Below the pieces are notes generated by a model. It saw only the letters and a program-made list of their open reading frames with translations. It was not told the DNA's origin and did no database searches. Of a DNA stretch of 20,253 nucleotides, positions 1-6,011 are shown piece by piece. Positions within the stretch are counted from its first letter, which is position 1, and the number at the start of each line of letters is the position of its first letter. Source of the DNA: an uncultured Collinsella sp. (GTDB lineage Bacteria; Actinomycetota; Coriobacteriia; Coriobacteriales; Coriobacteriaceae); the NCBI GenBank assembly GCA_900544235.1, contig UQUL01000035.1, positions 1 through 20,253 on the forward strand, read 5' to 3'. A program made the position numbers and the translations under genes.

Positions 1-173
1 GGTTCCCGGTTCCACCGGGCCGCGCGGCAAGGAGATATATTGCCAGACCGGAGGGCCCCCGCGGGCGGGAATCTGGGCGTACACATTTCCTACACATCTT
101 GGGATCCGACTAACGTTTGCCAGCCGTTACCTACCGCTCGCCGAGCATCTCTTTATATAAGGCAGTCTCATGG
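1..173. other. Intergenic left edge with GC-rich hairpins; weak T-box-like motif
   Basis: No coding region was found here. On the minus strand, which runs on past the left edge, a hairpin CCCGG-TGGAA-CCGGG (about 5-19) contains GGTGGAACCG. That partly matches the conserved T-box antiterminator sequence (AGGGTGGNACCGCG). A second hairpin, GGCAA/TTGCC, lies at about 27-44. No stem I, specifier loop or terminator could be confirmed, because the gene it would control lies outside the window. No clear intrinsic terminator for the neighbouring phosphohexomutase gene is visible. Confidence 0.3.
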
Positions 174-1574
174 TTAAAGCGGATACGTCCCCTTAGCTAA
201 AGCACAGCCAGCATCGAGCAACTCATCACGTTCTTCCACCGAGAACCCCTCGGCGTAGACGCGCACCACTGGTTCGGTCCCGCTAGGACGGACCAGCAGC
301 CACGTGTCATCCTCGAATGCCAAACGCAAGCCATCCATATGACTAACGTTTTGCGGCACCTTGCCACAAATCGACTTGGGGTTAACGCCCGGCAGCAGGG
401 TTCGCAACGTTTCGGCATCTTCGGCCTCAAGGCGCAAATCGCGTCGACCGTAACTCGTCTTACCAAAACTGGCCTCGAGTTGGTCGACCAGAACGCCCAA
501 AGGCGCATCCGTCTTTGCCATAAGCTCACACAAAATCAGACAGGCGAGGATTCCATCGCGCTCGGGCATATGCGCGGCGATGCCGATACCACCGGCTTCT
601 TCGCCGCCCATGAGGACGCCGCCCTTCTTCATCTCCGCCGCTATATATTTGAAACCGACTGGTTTGACGGTCACGCGGCAGCCAAGCGCCTCGGCAATGC
701 GACGCACGAGCGTCGAGCATGAAAGATTGACGACGACGCGCCCCTCCAAATTGCGAAATTGAACCAAGTCGCCCAAAACGAGCGCCATGATCTGATGCGG
801 ATGTATATATCTGCCGCGCTCGTCAACCGCGCCGATACGGTCGGCGTCGCCGTCGGTCACCAGGCCAGCGCAAGCTCCGTCCTCGATAACCGTGCGCTCG
901 CAAGTGTCCACCCAAGGCTCAACGGGGTCGGGGCAGATATCTTCTTGATCAGACGCCTGCCCGGCGTGAATCTCGTGCACCTCAACGCCAAGCTCGCGCA
1001 GCAAGTCGGCTAGATAGCCCTGGGCTGCGCCGCCCATGGGATCGACAACCACGCGCAAGTGCGCGGCGCGGATGGCTTCGGCATCGACAAACGATGCCAC
1101 CGCCTGCATATAGTCAGGAATAATATCCGCGGTGCGATATTGCCCTTCGATCCCCATTGGCTCGGGAGCCATGGTCTCTTCGAGCTCTTCGATGACATCC
1201 TGGTTGGCGGTCGAGCCGTCACCCATGCGAATCTTGAGGCACAGATAACCCTGCGGATGATGGGACCCCGTCACCATGAGCGCGCCGCACGCCTCACCGT
1301 CATAAGCCGCCGCCCACGTAAGGGCAGGGGTCGGAACAGGTCGCGAAGCGAGCACGGCGTCCAGCCCGTGCGCTGCTAGCACGCCCGCCGCAAGCTCAGC
1401 GAACTCGCTCGCCAGGGGCCGGGTGTCGAACCCTATATATACCGTTTTGCCCGGATTGGTCTTTTGCCACAACTCGCCGACGGCATCGGCGATACGGGCA
1501 ACGTTATCGGCAGTAAAGTCCTCATCGACGCGAGCGCGCCAACCGTCAGTTCCAAAATGAATTATCGCGCACAC
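174..1574 (-). CDS. Phosphohexomutase (phosphoglucomutase/phosphomannomutase family)
   Basis: This enzyme of the alpha-D-phosphohexomutase superfamily interconverts hexose 1- and 6-phosphates in the cytoplasm, feeding glycan and cell-wall precursor synthesis. All four family signatures are visible, numbering from the chosen start: FGTDGWR near the N-terminus, the phosphoserine loop TGSHHP (Ser104), the Mg-binding loop DGDADR (241-246), the sugar-binding loop GGEEAGG (323-329) and the phosphate-binding loop RPSGTEP (429-435). The usual serine loop is TASHNP, so GSHHP is a variant. I chose the GTG at 1572-1574 because GAGGT lies 8 nt upstream and the protein then starts just before FGTDGW. The open frame extends 28 codons further upstream but without homology-like sequence. 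The length of 466 residues is normal. The substrate (glucose, mannose or another hexose) cannot be decided from motifs. The gene lies 3' of a strong terminator, so it should have its own promoter. Confidence 0.9.
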   Translation of the reverse strand: MCAIIHFGTDGWRARVDEDFTADNVARIADAVGELWQKTNPGKTVYIGFDTRPLASEFAELAAGVLAAHGLDAVLASRPVPTPALTWAAAYDGEACGALMVTGSHHPQGYLCLKIRMGDGSTANQDVIEELEETMAPEPMGIEGQYRTADIIPDYMQAVASFVDAEAIRAAHLRVVVDPMGGAAQGYLADLLRELGVEVHEIHAGQASDQEDICPDPVEPWVDTCERTVIEDGACAGLVTDGDADRIGAVDERGRYIHPHQIMALVLGDLVQFRNLEGRVVVNLSCSTLVRRIAEALGCRVTVKPVGFKYIAAEMKKGGVLMGGEEAGGIGIAAHMPERDGILACLILCELMAKTDAPLGVLVDQLEASFGKTSYGRRDLRLEAEDAETLRTLLPGVNPKSICGKVPQNVSHMDGLRLAFEDDTWLLVRPSGTEPVVRVYAEGFSVEERDELLDAGCALAKGTYPL

Positions 1575-1598
1575 GCGCAGACACCTCACAGTGTTTGG

Positions 1599-1627
1599 AT
1601 CATGGTACGCATGGGGTATACCCGCAA
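1599..1627 (-). promoter_or_regulatory. Possible promoter of the phosphohexomutase gene, with a palindrome in its spacer
   Basis: On the minus strand a TTGCGG (-35-like) is followed after 17 bp by CATGAT (-10-like), leaving a short leader before the GAGGT ribosome site. A perfect 10-bp palindrome, GGGTATACCC (1614-1623), lies in the spacer and could be an operator. Both hexamers match the consensus only partly, so this is tentative. Confidence 0.3.
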
Positions 1628-1662
1628 CATGCACTCGGCAACCTGCCGGCACCAGCATTCAC

Positions 1663-1676
1663 CATTTGGGCAAATG
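1663..1676. repeat. Short inverted repeat CATTTG-GG-CAAATG
   Basis: Perfect 6-bp arms with a 2-bp centre lie between the upstream terminator and the phosphohexomutase promoter region. This could be a transcription-factor site. There is no further evidence. Confidence 0.25.
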
Positions 1677-1695
1677 CTGCCGAGGACATGCAGGC

Positions 1696-1727
1696 AATAA
1701 AAAAACCGCCCCGTATGGAGCGGTTTT
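1696..1727 (-). terminator. Intrinsic terminator of the dtxR-homocysteine methyltransferase unit
   Basis: Read on the minus strand, AAAACCGC pairs with GCGGTTTT around a loop of about 10 nt, with extra GG/CC pairing inside. Seven T residues follow directly. It begins 5 bp after the methyltransferase stop codon. Confidence 0.92.
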
Positions 1728-1732
1728 ACCCT

Positions 1733-2626
1733 TTATATATCGAGCGCCTCGGCCATCGCTGCCGTAGTGATTGCCGTGGTTCCACAACAACTGCCCACCA
1801 TTGCGGCGCCGGCATGTCTCCATTCGATGCATGCGCGCGCGAAAGCTTCGGGGTTCTCGTGCCATACGGGGCCATCCTGAGTCTGGACCGGATCGCCTAC
1901 GTTGGGACGCACCGTGACGGGAGTAGTCGCCGATGCAACCATCCTGGGCACCGCCGCGTTCGCGGCCGCAAGCGAACAGCAATTAACACCAACCGAGTTT
2001 GCGCCGTGTTTTTCGGCGTACAAAACGGCTGCCTCGATGTTGAGGCCATCGCCCAACAGGTCGCCTTTATCGTCAACGACAAAACTCACCAGAACAGGCA
2101 TGCCGTCGGCGGCATCTCGAGCGCCGGCAAGCATGGGCTGCAAATTACGGATAGACGTCACCGTCTCGATCAGCAGACCGTCAACGCCGGCATTGAGCAA
2201 GGCGCGCGCCTGTTCGCGCGCAATGCCTCGGATTTCACGATACTCGGCAGAGTCCTCGGCAAACCACTCAATACCGATCGGGCCCATCGAGCCTAGCAGC
2301 AGCTGAGGGTGCGCCTGGCGGGCATCGTCGACAGCCCCGCGATTGACCTCCGCCACGGACGGCGCAATCTGGTCGTGCTTGAGGGCATAGCTCGATGCCT
2401 GAAAGGTGTTGGTAATGAGCACCTGCGCGCCGGCGGCGACATACAAGCGATGGATACGAGAAACGGTCTGCGGCTCTGCCAGATTCCAAAACGCCGGTGG
2501 AATGTCGGCGGCATCGTACTCACTCAACAGAACACTGCCCATGGGACCCTGCGCCAACAAGGTCTCGCTCGACAAGCGGCGCGTAAGTTCCTCGGCACCA
2601 AAGCGGTTGTAATAACTCGTATCCAT
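1733..2626 (-). CDS. Homocysteine S-methyltransferase family protein (zinc type)
   Basis: This 297-residue protein has the homocysteine S-methyltransferase fold. Enzymes of this family pass a methyl group from S-methylmethionine, betaine or a related donor to homocysteine to make methionine. The three zinc-binding cysteines are visible: GVNC (Cys216) and the C-terminal GSCCG (Cys280, Cys281). The acidic residue in LLIETV (Glu154) matches the conserved substrate-binding Glu. The N-terminal loop reads QGPMGS where family members usually have DGAMGT or DGGF, so the usual Asp is Gln. The ATG start has GGGA 6 nt upstream. The gene begins 11 nt after the dtxR-like stop, so the two are probably cotranscribed, and it ends at a strong terminator. 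The methyl donor cannot be read from the sequence. The length resembles MmuM-type enzymes, and there is no cobalamin domain. Confidence 0.85.
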   Translation of the reverse strand: MDTSYYNRFGAEELTRRLSSETLLAQGPMGSVLLSEYDAADIPPAFWNLAEPQTVSRIHRLYVAAGAQVLITNTFQASSYALKHDQIAPSVAEVNRGAVDDARQAHPQLLLGSMGPIGIEWFAEDSAEYREIRGIAREQARALLNAGVDGLLIETVTSIRNLQPMLAGARDAADGMPVLVSFVVDDKGDLLGDGLNIEAAVLYAEKHGANSVGVNCCSLAAANAAVPRMVASATTPVTVRPNVGDPVQTQDGPVWHENPEAFARACIEWRHAGAAMVGSCCGTTAITTAAMAEALDI

Positions 2627-2637
2627 AATATATCCCG

Positions 2638-3060
2638 CTATTCCTCGACGCTGATTCCCTGCTTTTCGAGATAGGCGAGCCAGCGGTTCATCGTGTCCTC
2701 GGAAAGCGCATGCTCCATCATGCAGGCCTCGGAATCGGCTCGCTCAAATTCGACACCGAGCTCCTGAACCAAAAACGTGCGGATGAGGCGATGACGGTAC
2801 CAGATAGCCGTACCAACCTCGCGGCCACGATCGGTCAGGACTACCTTGCCGTAGTGTGATTGCTCGACAAGTTCGGATGCCTTGAGCGCCGAAACCGCTT
2901 TATTGACCGATGCCTTGGAGACGCCAAGGCGCTGCGCGATGTCGACCGATCGCACGCCGTTGGTTTCCCCCTCTTCGCTTTCAATGCGAACCATGCACTC
3001 CAAGTAGTCTTCGTTCGCCACCGTCAGATGTAGTTCGCGCGAGCTATTTGTCGTATCCAT
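2638..3060 (-). CDS. DtxR/MntR-family metal-dependent transcriptional repressor
   Basis: This 140-residue regulator has an N-terminal winged helix (helix-turn-helix around 37-62, wing HYGKVVLTDRG) and the DtxR-family metal-binding and dimerisation region. Candidate metal ligands are His90 in WYRHRL and Cys113, Glu116 and His117 in EACMMEH. The Cys-x-x-Glu-His pattern resembles iron-sensing DtxR/IdeR; manganese-sensing MntR usually has Glu in place of the Cys. The size is that of MntR, without the C-terminal SH3-like domain of DtxR. The ATG at 3058-3060 was preferred over one seven codons upstream because GGAAG and AAGGGA ribosome-site sequences precede it. It is first in a two-gene unit with the homocysteine methyltransferase and diverges from pepT. 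A perfect palindrome upstream is the obvious operator candidate. The metal is inferred, not proven. Confidence 0.87.
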   Translation of the reverse strand: MDTTNSSRELHLTVANEDYLECMVRIESEEGETNGVRSVDIAQRLGVSKASVNKAVSALKASELVEQSHYGKVVLTDRGREVGTAIWYRHRLIRTFLVQELGVEFERADSEACMMEHALSEDTMNRWLAYLEKQGISVEE

Positions 3061-3091
3061 GATCTTCCGTCCCTTCTGCATTCAATGGCTG

Positions 3092-3120
3092 ATTCTACCC
3101 CATCCAAGCGTCGTGGTATG
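3092..3120 (-). promoter_or_regulatory. Possible promoter of the dtxR-like gene
   Basis: On the minus strand a good -10 hexamer, TAGAAT (3092-3097), lies about 32 bp before the start codon. The -35 position, 17 bp upstream, falls on CATACC, a poor match that is one arm of the palindrome at 3115-3132. A weak -35 covered by an operator fits autorepression. Confidence 0.4.
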
Positions 3121-3132
3121 CCGTGGCATACC
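3115..3132. promoter_or_regulatory. Perfect palindromic operator candidate between dtxR-like gene and pepT
   Basis: GGTATGCC, a 2-bp GT spacer, and GGCATACC form a perfect inverted repeat of 18 bp. It covers the -35 region of the leftward dtxR-like promoter and lies between the -35 and -10 positions of the likely pepT promoter. DtxR/MntR-family dimers bind palindromes of about this size, and the adjacent regulator is the natural candidate to bind here. Binding itself is inferred. Confidence 0.6.
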
Positions 3133-3133
3133 G

Positions 3134-3142
3134 TGCTAGAGT
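3134..3142 (+). promoter_or_regulatory. Possible extended -10 promoter element of pepT
   Basis: TGCTAGAGT matches an extended -10 (TGN followed by a TATAAT-like hexamer), about 38 bp before the pepT ATG. The -35 position falls on TGGTAT at the palindrome edge, a weak match. Confidence 0.35.
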
Positions 3143-3180
3143 TCTTGTTGCACACGACGACCAAGATTGGAGCGGTCTTT

Positions 3181-4428
3181 ATGGAAAACACCACCACGAG
3201 CCCCGATGTCCTCGAACGCTTTTTGCGCTACGTCCAGATCAACACGCAGTCCGAGGATGCAAACTGCGACCAGGTACCCTCGAGCGCCGTTCAGTTTGAC
3301 CTTGCCAACGTGCTGGCTGAAGAGCTGCGCGAGCTTGGTGCGGAAGATGCCCACGTGACCGAGCACGCCTATGTCTGCGCGCATATCCCCGCAAGTGCGG
3401 GCGCTGAGGACAGGCCCGCCCTGGGCCTGATCGCCCATCTCGACACCACCGAAGTTGCACCGGGCGCCGGCGTGAAGCCGCACATCGTACACTACGAAGG
3501 CGGCGACCTGGTCTGCGGCACGGTTGACGGTAAGCCCGTTGCCATGAGTACCGCCAAGCTTCCCGCCCTGAATGACCTCGCGGGTGAGGACCTGGTCTGC
3601 AGCGATGGCACCACGCTGCTGGGCGCGGATGACAAGGCAGGCGTCGCCGAGATCATGTCGCTTGTCGCGCGTATCGCTCAGGACCCTTCTCTGCCCCATC
3701 CCGCACTCGGCATTTGCTTCTGCCCTGACGAGGAGATCGGCCACGGAGCCGAGCTGTTGGATATCGATACCTTTGGCTGCAAGTACGCCTACACGGTCGA
3801 CGGCGGCCCCATCGGCGAACTGGAGTGGGAGTGCTTTAACGCCGCCGAGGCGACCGTCCGCTTTGAGGGCCAGTCCATCCACCCGGGCGACGCTAAGGGC
3901 CGTATGGTCAACGCAGGCAATCTGTTCTGCGACTTCAACGCGTTGCTCCCCTACGTGCAGCGACCGGAGTATACGGAAGGCTACGAGGGCTTTTATCACC
4001 TTGAGGGTGTATCTGCGACCGTCGATCACGCCACAGCGCGCTATATCGTCCGCGACCATGACGCCGCCAAGTTCCAGCAGAAACTCGACCTTATTGATGC
4101 CGCCGCCTCGATGCTCAACCAGCGTCTGGGTGAGGAGCGCGTGACGGTCGAGATTAAGCAGCAGTATCGAAATATGGCCGAGATCGTTCGTGACTATCCC
4201 GAGCTTATTGATGTTGCCAAGGAAGCCTACCTTGCCTGCGGCGTTGAGCCCCAAGTGCTGCCGATTCGTGGCGGCACCGACGGCGCTCAGCTGTCGTTCC
4301 GCGGTCTGCCCTGCCCCAACCTTTCCACCGGCGGCTATTGCTACCACGGCGTCAACGAGTTCGTCCCGGTCAGTTCGCTCGTCAAGATGACCGACGTGCT
4401 CCAGGAGCTCGTCGCCCGCTTTGCATAA
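3181..4428 (+). CDS. pepT: Peptidase T (aminotripeptidase)
   Basis: PepT is a cytoplasmic dizinc M20-family aminopeptidase that removes the N-terminal residue from tripeptides. The product is 415 residues, close to the usual 408-410, and starts with the family-typical LERFLRYVQINTQS. Metal-site motifs are present: AHLDTT (His86, Asp88), LLGADDKAG (bridging Asp150), the catalytic pair in CPDEEIGHG (Glu184/Glu185), TVDGGP (Asp207) and a C-terminal His in CYHGVNEF. GGTDGAQLS is also family-typical. The ATG at 3181 was chosen because GGAG lies 8 nt upstream and homology starts there; the frame is open 32 codons further upstream, across the promoter/operator region. It is the only plus-strand gene, is monocistronic, and is followed by a strong terminator. 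Control by the divergent metalloregulator is possible. Confidence 0.96.
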   Translation: MENTTTSPDVLERFLRYVQINTQSEDANCDQVPSSAVQFDLANVLAEELRELGAEDAHVTEHAYVCAHIPASAGAEDRPALGLIAHLDTTEVAPGAGVKPHIVHYEGGDLVCGTVDGKPVAMSTAKLPALNDLAGEDLVCSDGTTLLGADDKAGVAEIMSLVARIAQDPSLPHPALGICFCPDEEIGHGAELLDIDTFGCKYAYTVDGGPIGELEWECFNAAEATVRFEGQSIHPGDAKGRMVNAGNLFCDFNALLPYVQRPEYTEGYEGFYHLEGVSATVDHATARYIVRDHDAAKFQQKLDLIDAAASMLNQRLGEERVTVEIKQQYRNMAEIVRDYPELIDVAKEAYLACGVEPQVLPIRGGTDGAQLSFRGLPCPNLSTGGYCYHGVNEFVPVSSLVKMTDVLQELVARFA

Positions 4429-4454
4429 GCCTGGCTGCACAAGTCCAAAAGACG

Positions 4455-4493
4455 AATCGCCCCGTCCTCAAGCAAGAACGGGGCGATTTTTTT
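4455..4493 (+). terminator. Intrinsic terminator of pepT
   Basis: AATCGCCCCGT pairs perfectly over 11 bp with ACGGGGCGATT across a 12-nt loop, and is followed by seven T residues. It lies 27 bp after the pepT stop. Confidence 0.96.
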
Positions 4494-4535
4494 GCTGCAA
4501 TGAGAACAGGTTGACGCACGCCAGCCTCTTAACGC

Positions 4536-4595
4536 AAGGAGTGTCCCAAACTGCCGGCACAAAAGGAACGTCCCCAAGTGCCAAGTGTTCCGGCA
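4536..4595 (+). repeat. Tandem repeat and hairpin with AACGTCCCC loop (repeat copy 1, module A)
   Basis: Two imperfect direct repeats are present: AAGGAGTGTCCCAAACTGCC (4536-4555) and AAGGAACGTCCCCAAGTGCC (4563-4582), 16 of 20 positions identical. The second lies in a hairpin: GGCAC (4556-4560) pairs with GTGCC (4578-4582), with AAGGAACGTCCCCAA in the loop. An alternative outer stem is TGCCGG (4552-4557) with CCGGCA (4590-4595). A related loop on an unrelated stem occurs at 20108-20136. This part of the pepT-LCP gap has no coding potential that I trust. Confidence 0.7.
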
Positions 4596-4613
4596 ACGCC
4601 GATGTTTTGGCGC

Positions 4614-4721
4614 GGACAGCGAAAACCCGCCAGAGCGAGCAAGGTGCCTTGAAACAAGGCGGCATTGACCTTTTGGTCATGCCGCCGAAGTTGAAAGGCA
4701 GATTGCCGCTCGGGCGGGTTT
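4614..4721 (+). repeat. Structured multi-hairpin repeat (copy 1, module B)
   Basis: The block starts with GGACAGCGA (4614-4622) and has CAAGGTGCCTTGAAAC at 4640-4655; both recur near the right end of the window with the same 26-nt offset. It folds into a closed structure. An outer stem of 14 bp with one mismatch joins 4623-4637 and 4707-4721 (AAACCCGCC with GGCGGGTTT, then GAGCG with CGCTC). Inside are GCCTTG-AAA-CAAGGC (4646-4660) and, overlapping it, a 12-bp hairpin with a bulge (GGCGGCAT/ATGCCGCC plus GACC/GGTC, 4658-4686). The last two compete for shared bases. No protein is suggested by this stretch. Confidence 0.65.
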
Positions 4722-4734
4722 GCAGCGTCAAGCG

Positions 4735-4762
4735 GTTACGCGGTTTGGTAAAACCGCGTAAC
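4735..4762. repeat. Perfect 12-bp hairpin next to the LCP-gene stop
   Basis: GTTACGCGGTTT (4735-4746) pairs perfectly with AAACCGCGTAAC (4751-4762) over a 4-nt loop, immediately after the stop codon of the minus-strand LCP gene. No T-run follows on the minus strand, so it may act as a 3'-end stabiliser or a non-canonical terminator rather than a classic intrinsic terminator. Confidence 0.6.
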
Positions 4763-4763
4763 T

Positions 4764-5999
4764 CTAGTAGTTAGCTTCGTAGCCGTTGCCGTCGCCGGTG
4801 GGCTCTTCGTAGTAGTCCGAATCGCTTGAATCGCTTGAGTCATCGGAATCGTCAGAGCTGACCGATGAGGTTGCGGTACCGTTTGCGTAGTCGTCAGACG
4901 TGTTGTTGTTCAGGTCGCCAATCGTAGAGCTGGAACCGTCGGAAAGACCCATGGTGTTGGGACCCTTGGGATCCTTGCCGGCATCGACGCGCTCCATCAT
5001 TTCCTTGAGCTCGTCCTCGTAGACAAAGACGTAGCTCACACCGTCGATCATGGTGCTGTCGTCGGCGTACGAGGGCAGGTTGGCCGAGTAGATACCGTCG
5101 ACATCCATACCGCGCATGGCATTGACCGTAGCCACGATATCCTGAACGCTCATATCGGTTACGAGCATATCGGACAGCGAATTAACCAGGCCAAAGATCT
5201 TCGTGGCATCGAAGTTATTGAGAATCTGGTTGGCAAGGGCGCCAAGCACCTGACGCTGGTGGCGCATGCGCGTGTAATCGCCGTCGGCATAGGTGTAGCG
5301 GCAGCGGGCATAGGTAAGGGCGGTGGCGCCGTCCATATGTTGCTGACCAGCGGTAATCTTAATATCCAGGTGCTCGGGGTCGTCAACATCATCGGTTGCG
5401 TTAATGTCGATACCGCCAACCGAATCAATCAGCGCCTGCATACCGTCGAAGCTGACCTCGGCATAGTGGGAAATCTGAACACCGCACAGCTCGTTGACAG
5501 CCTCGACCATGGCCTCGGCGCCGCCAACGGTATGGCAGGCGTTGATCTTCATGGTCTCGCCCTTGTACTCGACCTTGGTGTCGCGCGGAACGGAAATGAG
5601 CGTCGCCTGCTTTTGCGTGGGGTCGATGCGTGCCAGGATAATCGAGTCGGCGCGATACGTATCCTCGCCCGGACGGCCGTCGGTGCCAAGAAGCAGCACG
5701 TAGAACGGATCCTTTGCCTCATCGGTGTCAACCAGAACCCGACGCAGATTGTCGGTAATGACATTAGAATCGCCGAGCTTGCCCATAATGGTGGCAAACC
5801 ACAGGCCGGCAGCGGTAGTAGCACTCAGCAGCACGCCAAGCACGACAATGAGCGCGACGTGACGAATCGTGTGGCTACGACGACGTTGGCGAGCGCGCTC
5901 GGAATAGCGAGCCACGTTATCGCGACTGTAGATCTTGGCCTGTGCACCAGTTGAGGGTCTTCGGGCGGTGGTATCCGCGAGGGGCTTTTTATTAAACAT
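4764..5999 (-). CDS. LCP-family (LytR-CpsA-Psr) cell-wall glycopolymer ligase
   Basis: LCP enzymes are membrane-anchored and transfer lipid-linked glycopolymers such as teichoic acids or capsule onto peptidoglycan. Residues 1-47 form a basic cytoplasmic tail, about 48-72 a single membrane helix, and about 98-275 the extracellular LCP domain. Visible motifs are VLLLGTDGRPGEDTYRADSI, LISVPRDTKV, INACHTVGG and, at the polyphosphate-binding end, YADGDYTRMRHQRQVL. The C-terminal tail (about 352-411) is rich in Ser and Asp and looks unstructured. I chose the ATG at 5997-5999, with CAGG 6 nt upstream; a TTG two codons earlier is the alternative. It starts 12 nt after murA, so the two are probably one unit serving envelope synthesis. 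No domain beyond LCP was recognised. Confidence 0.92.
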   Translation of the reverse strand: MFNKKPLADTTARRPSTGAQAKIYSRDNVARYSERARQRRRSHTIRHVALIVVLGVLLSATTAAGLWFATIMGKLGDSNVITDNLRRVLVDTDEAKDPFYVLLLGTDGRPGEDTYRADSIILARIDPTQKQATLISVPRDTKVEYKGETMKINACHTVGGAEAMVEAVNELCGVQISHYAEVSFDGMQALIDSVGGIDINATDDVDDPEHLDIKITAGQQHMDGATALTYARCRYTYADGDYTRMRHQRQVLGALANQILNNFDATKIFGLVNSLSDMLVTDMSVQDIVATVNAMRGMDVDGIYSANLPSYADDSTMIDGVSYVFVYEDELKEMMERVDAGKDPKGPNTMGLSDGSSSTIGDLNNNTSDDYANGTATSSVSSDDSDDSSDSSDSDYYEEPTGDGNGYEANY

Positions 6000-6011
6000 A
6001 GGCAACCTGTA

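Noticed and set aside
1..20. Possible tRNA 3' end (GGTTC-like T arm) on the plus strand
   Set aside because: The hairpin loop is 5 nt instead of 7, and no acceptor stem or CCA follows.
3136..4440. A 434-codon minus-strand open frame opposite pepT
   Set aside because: Its sequence has no recognisable family, while pepT on the other strand has all its catalytic motifs.
4455..4762. CRISPR-like array
   Set aside because: The repeats are few, diverged and hairpin-bearing, without regular spacers.
4421..4774. A 117-codon plus-strand frame across the repeat region after pepT
   Set aside because: It crosses the pepT terminator and structured repeats, and has no ribosome site or homology-like sequence.
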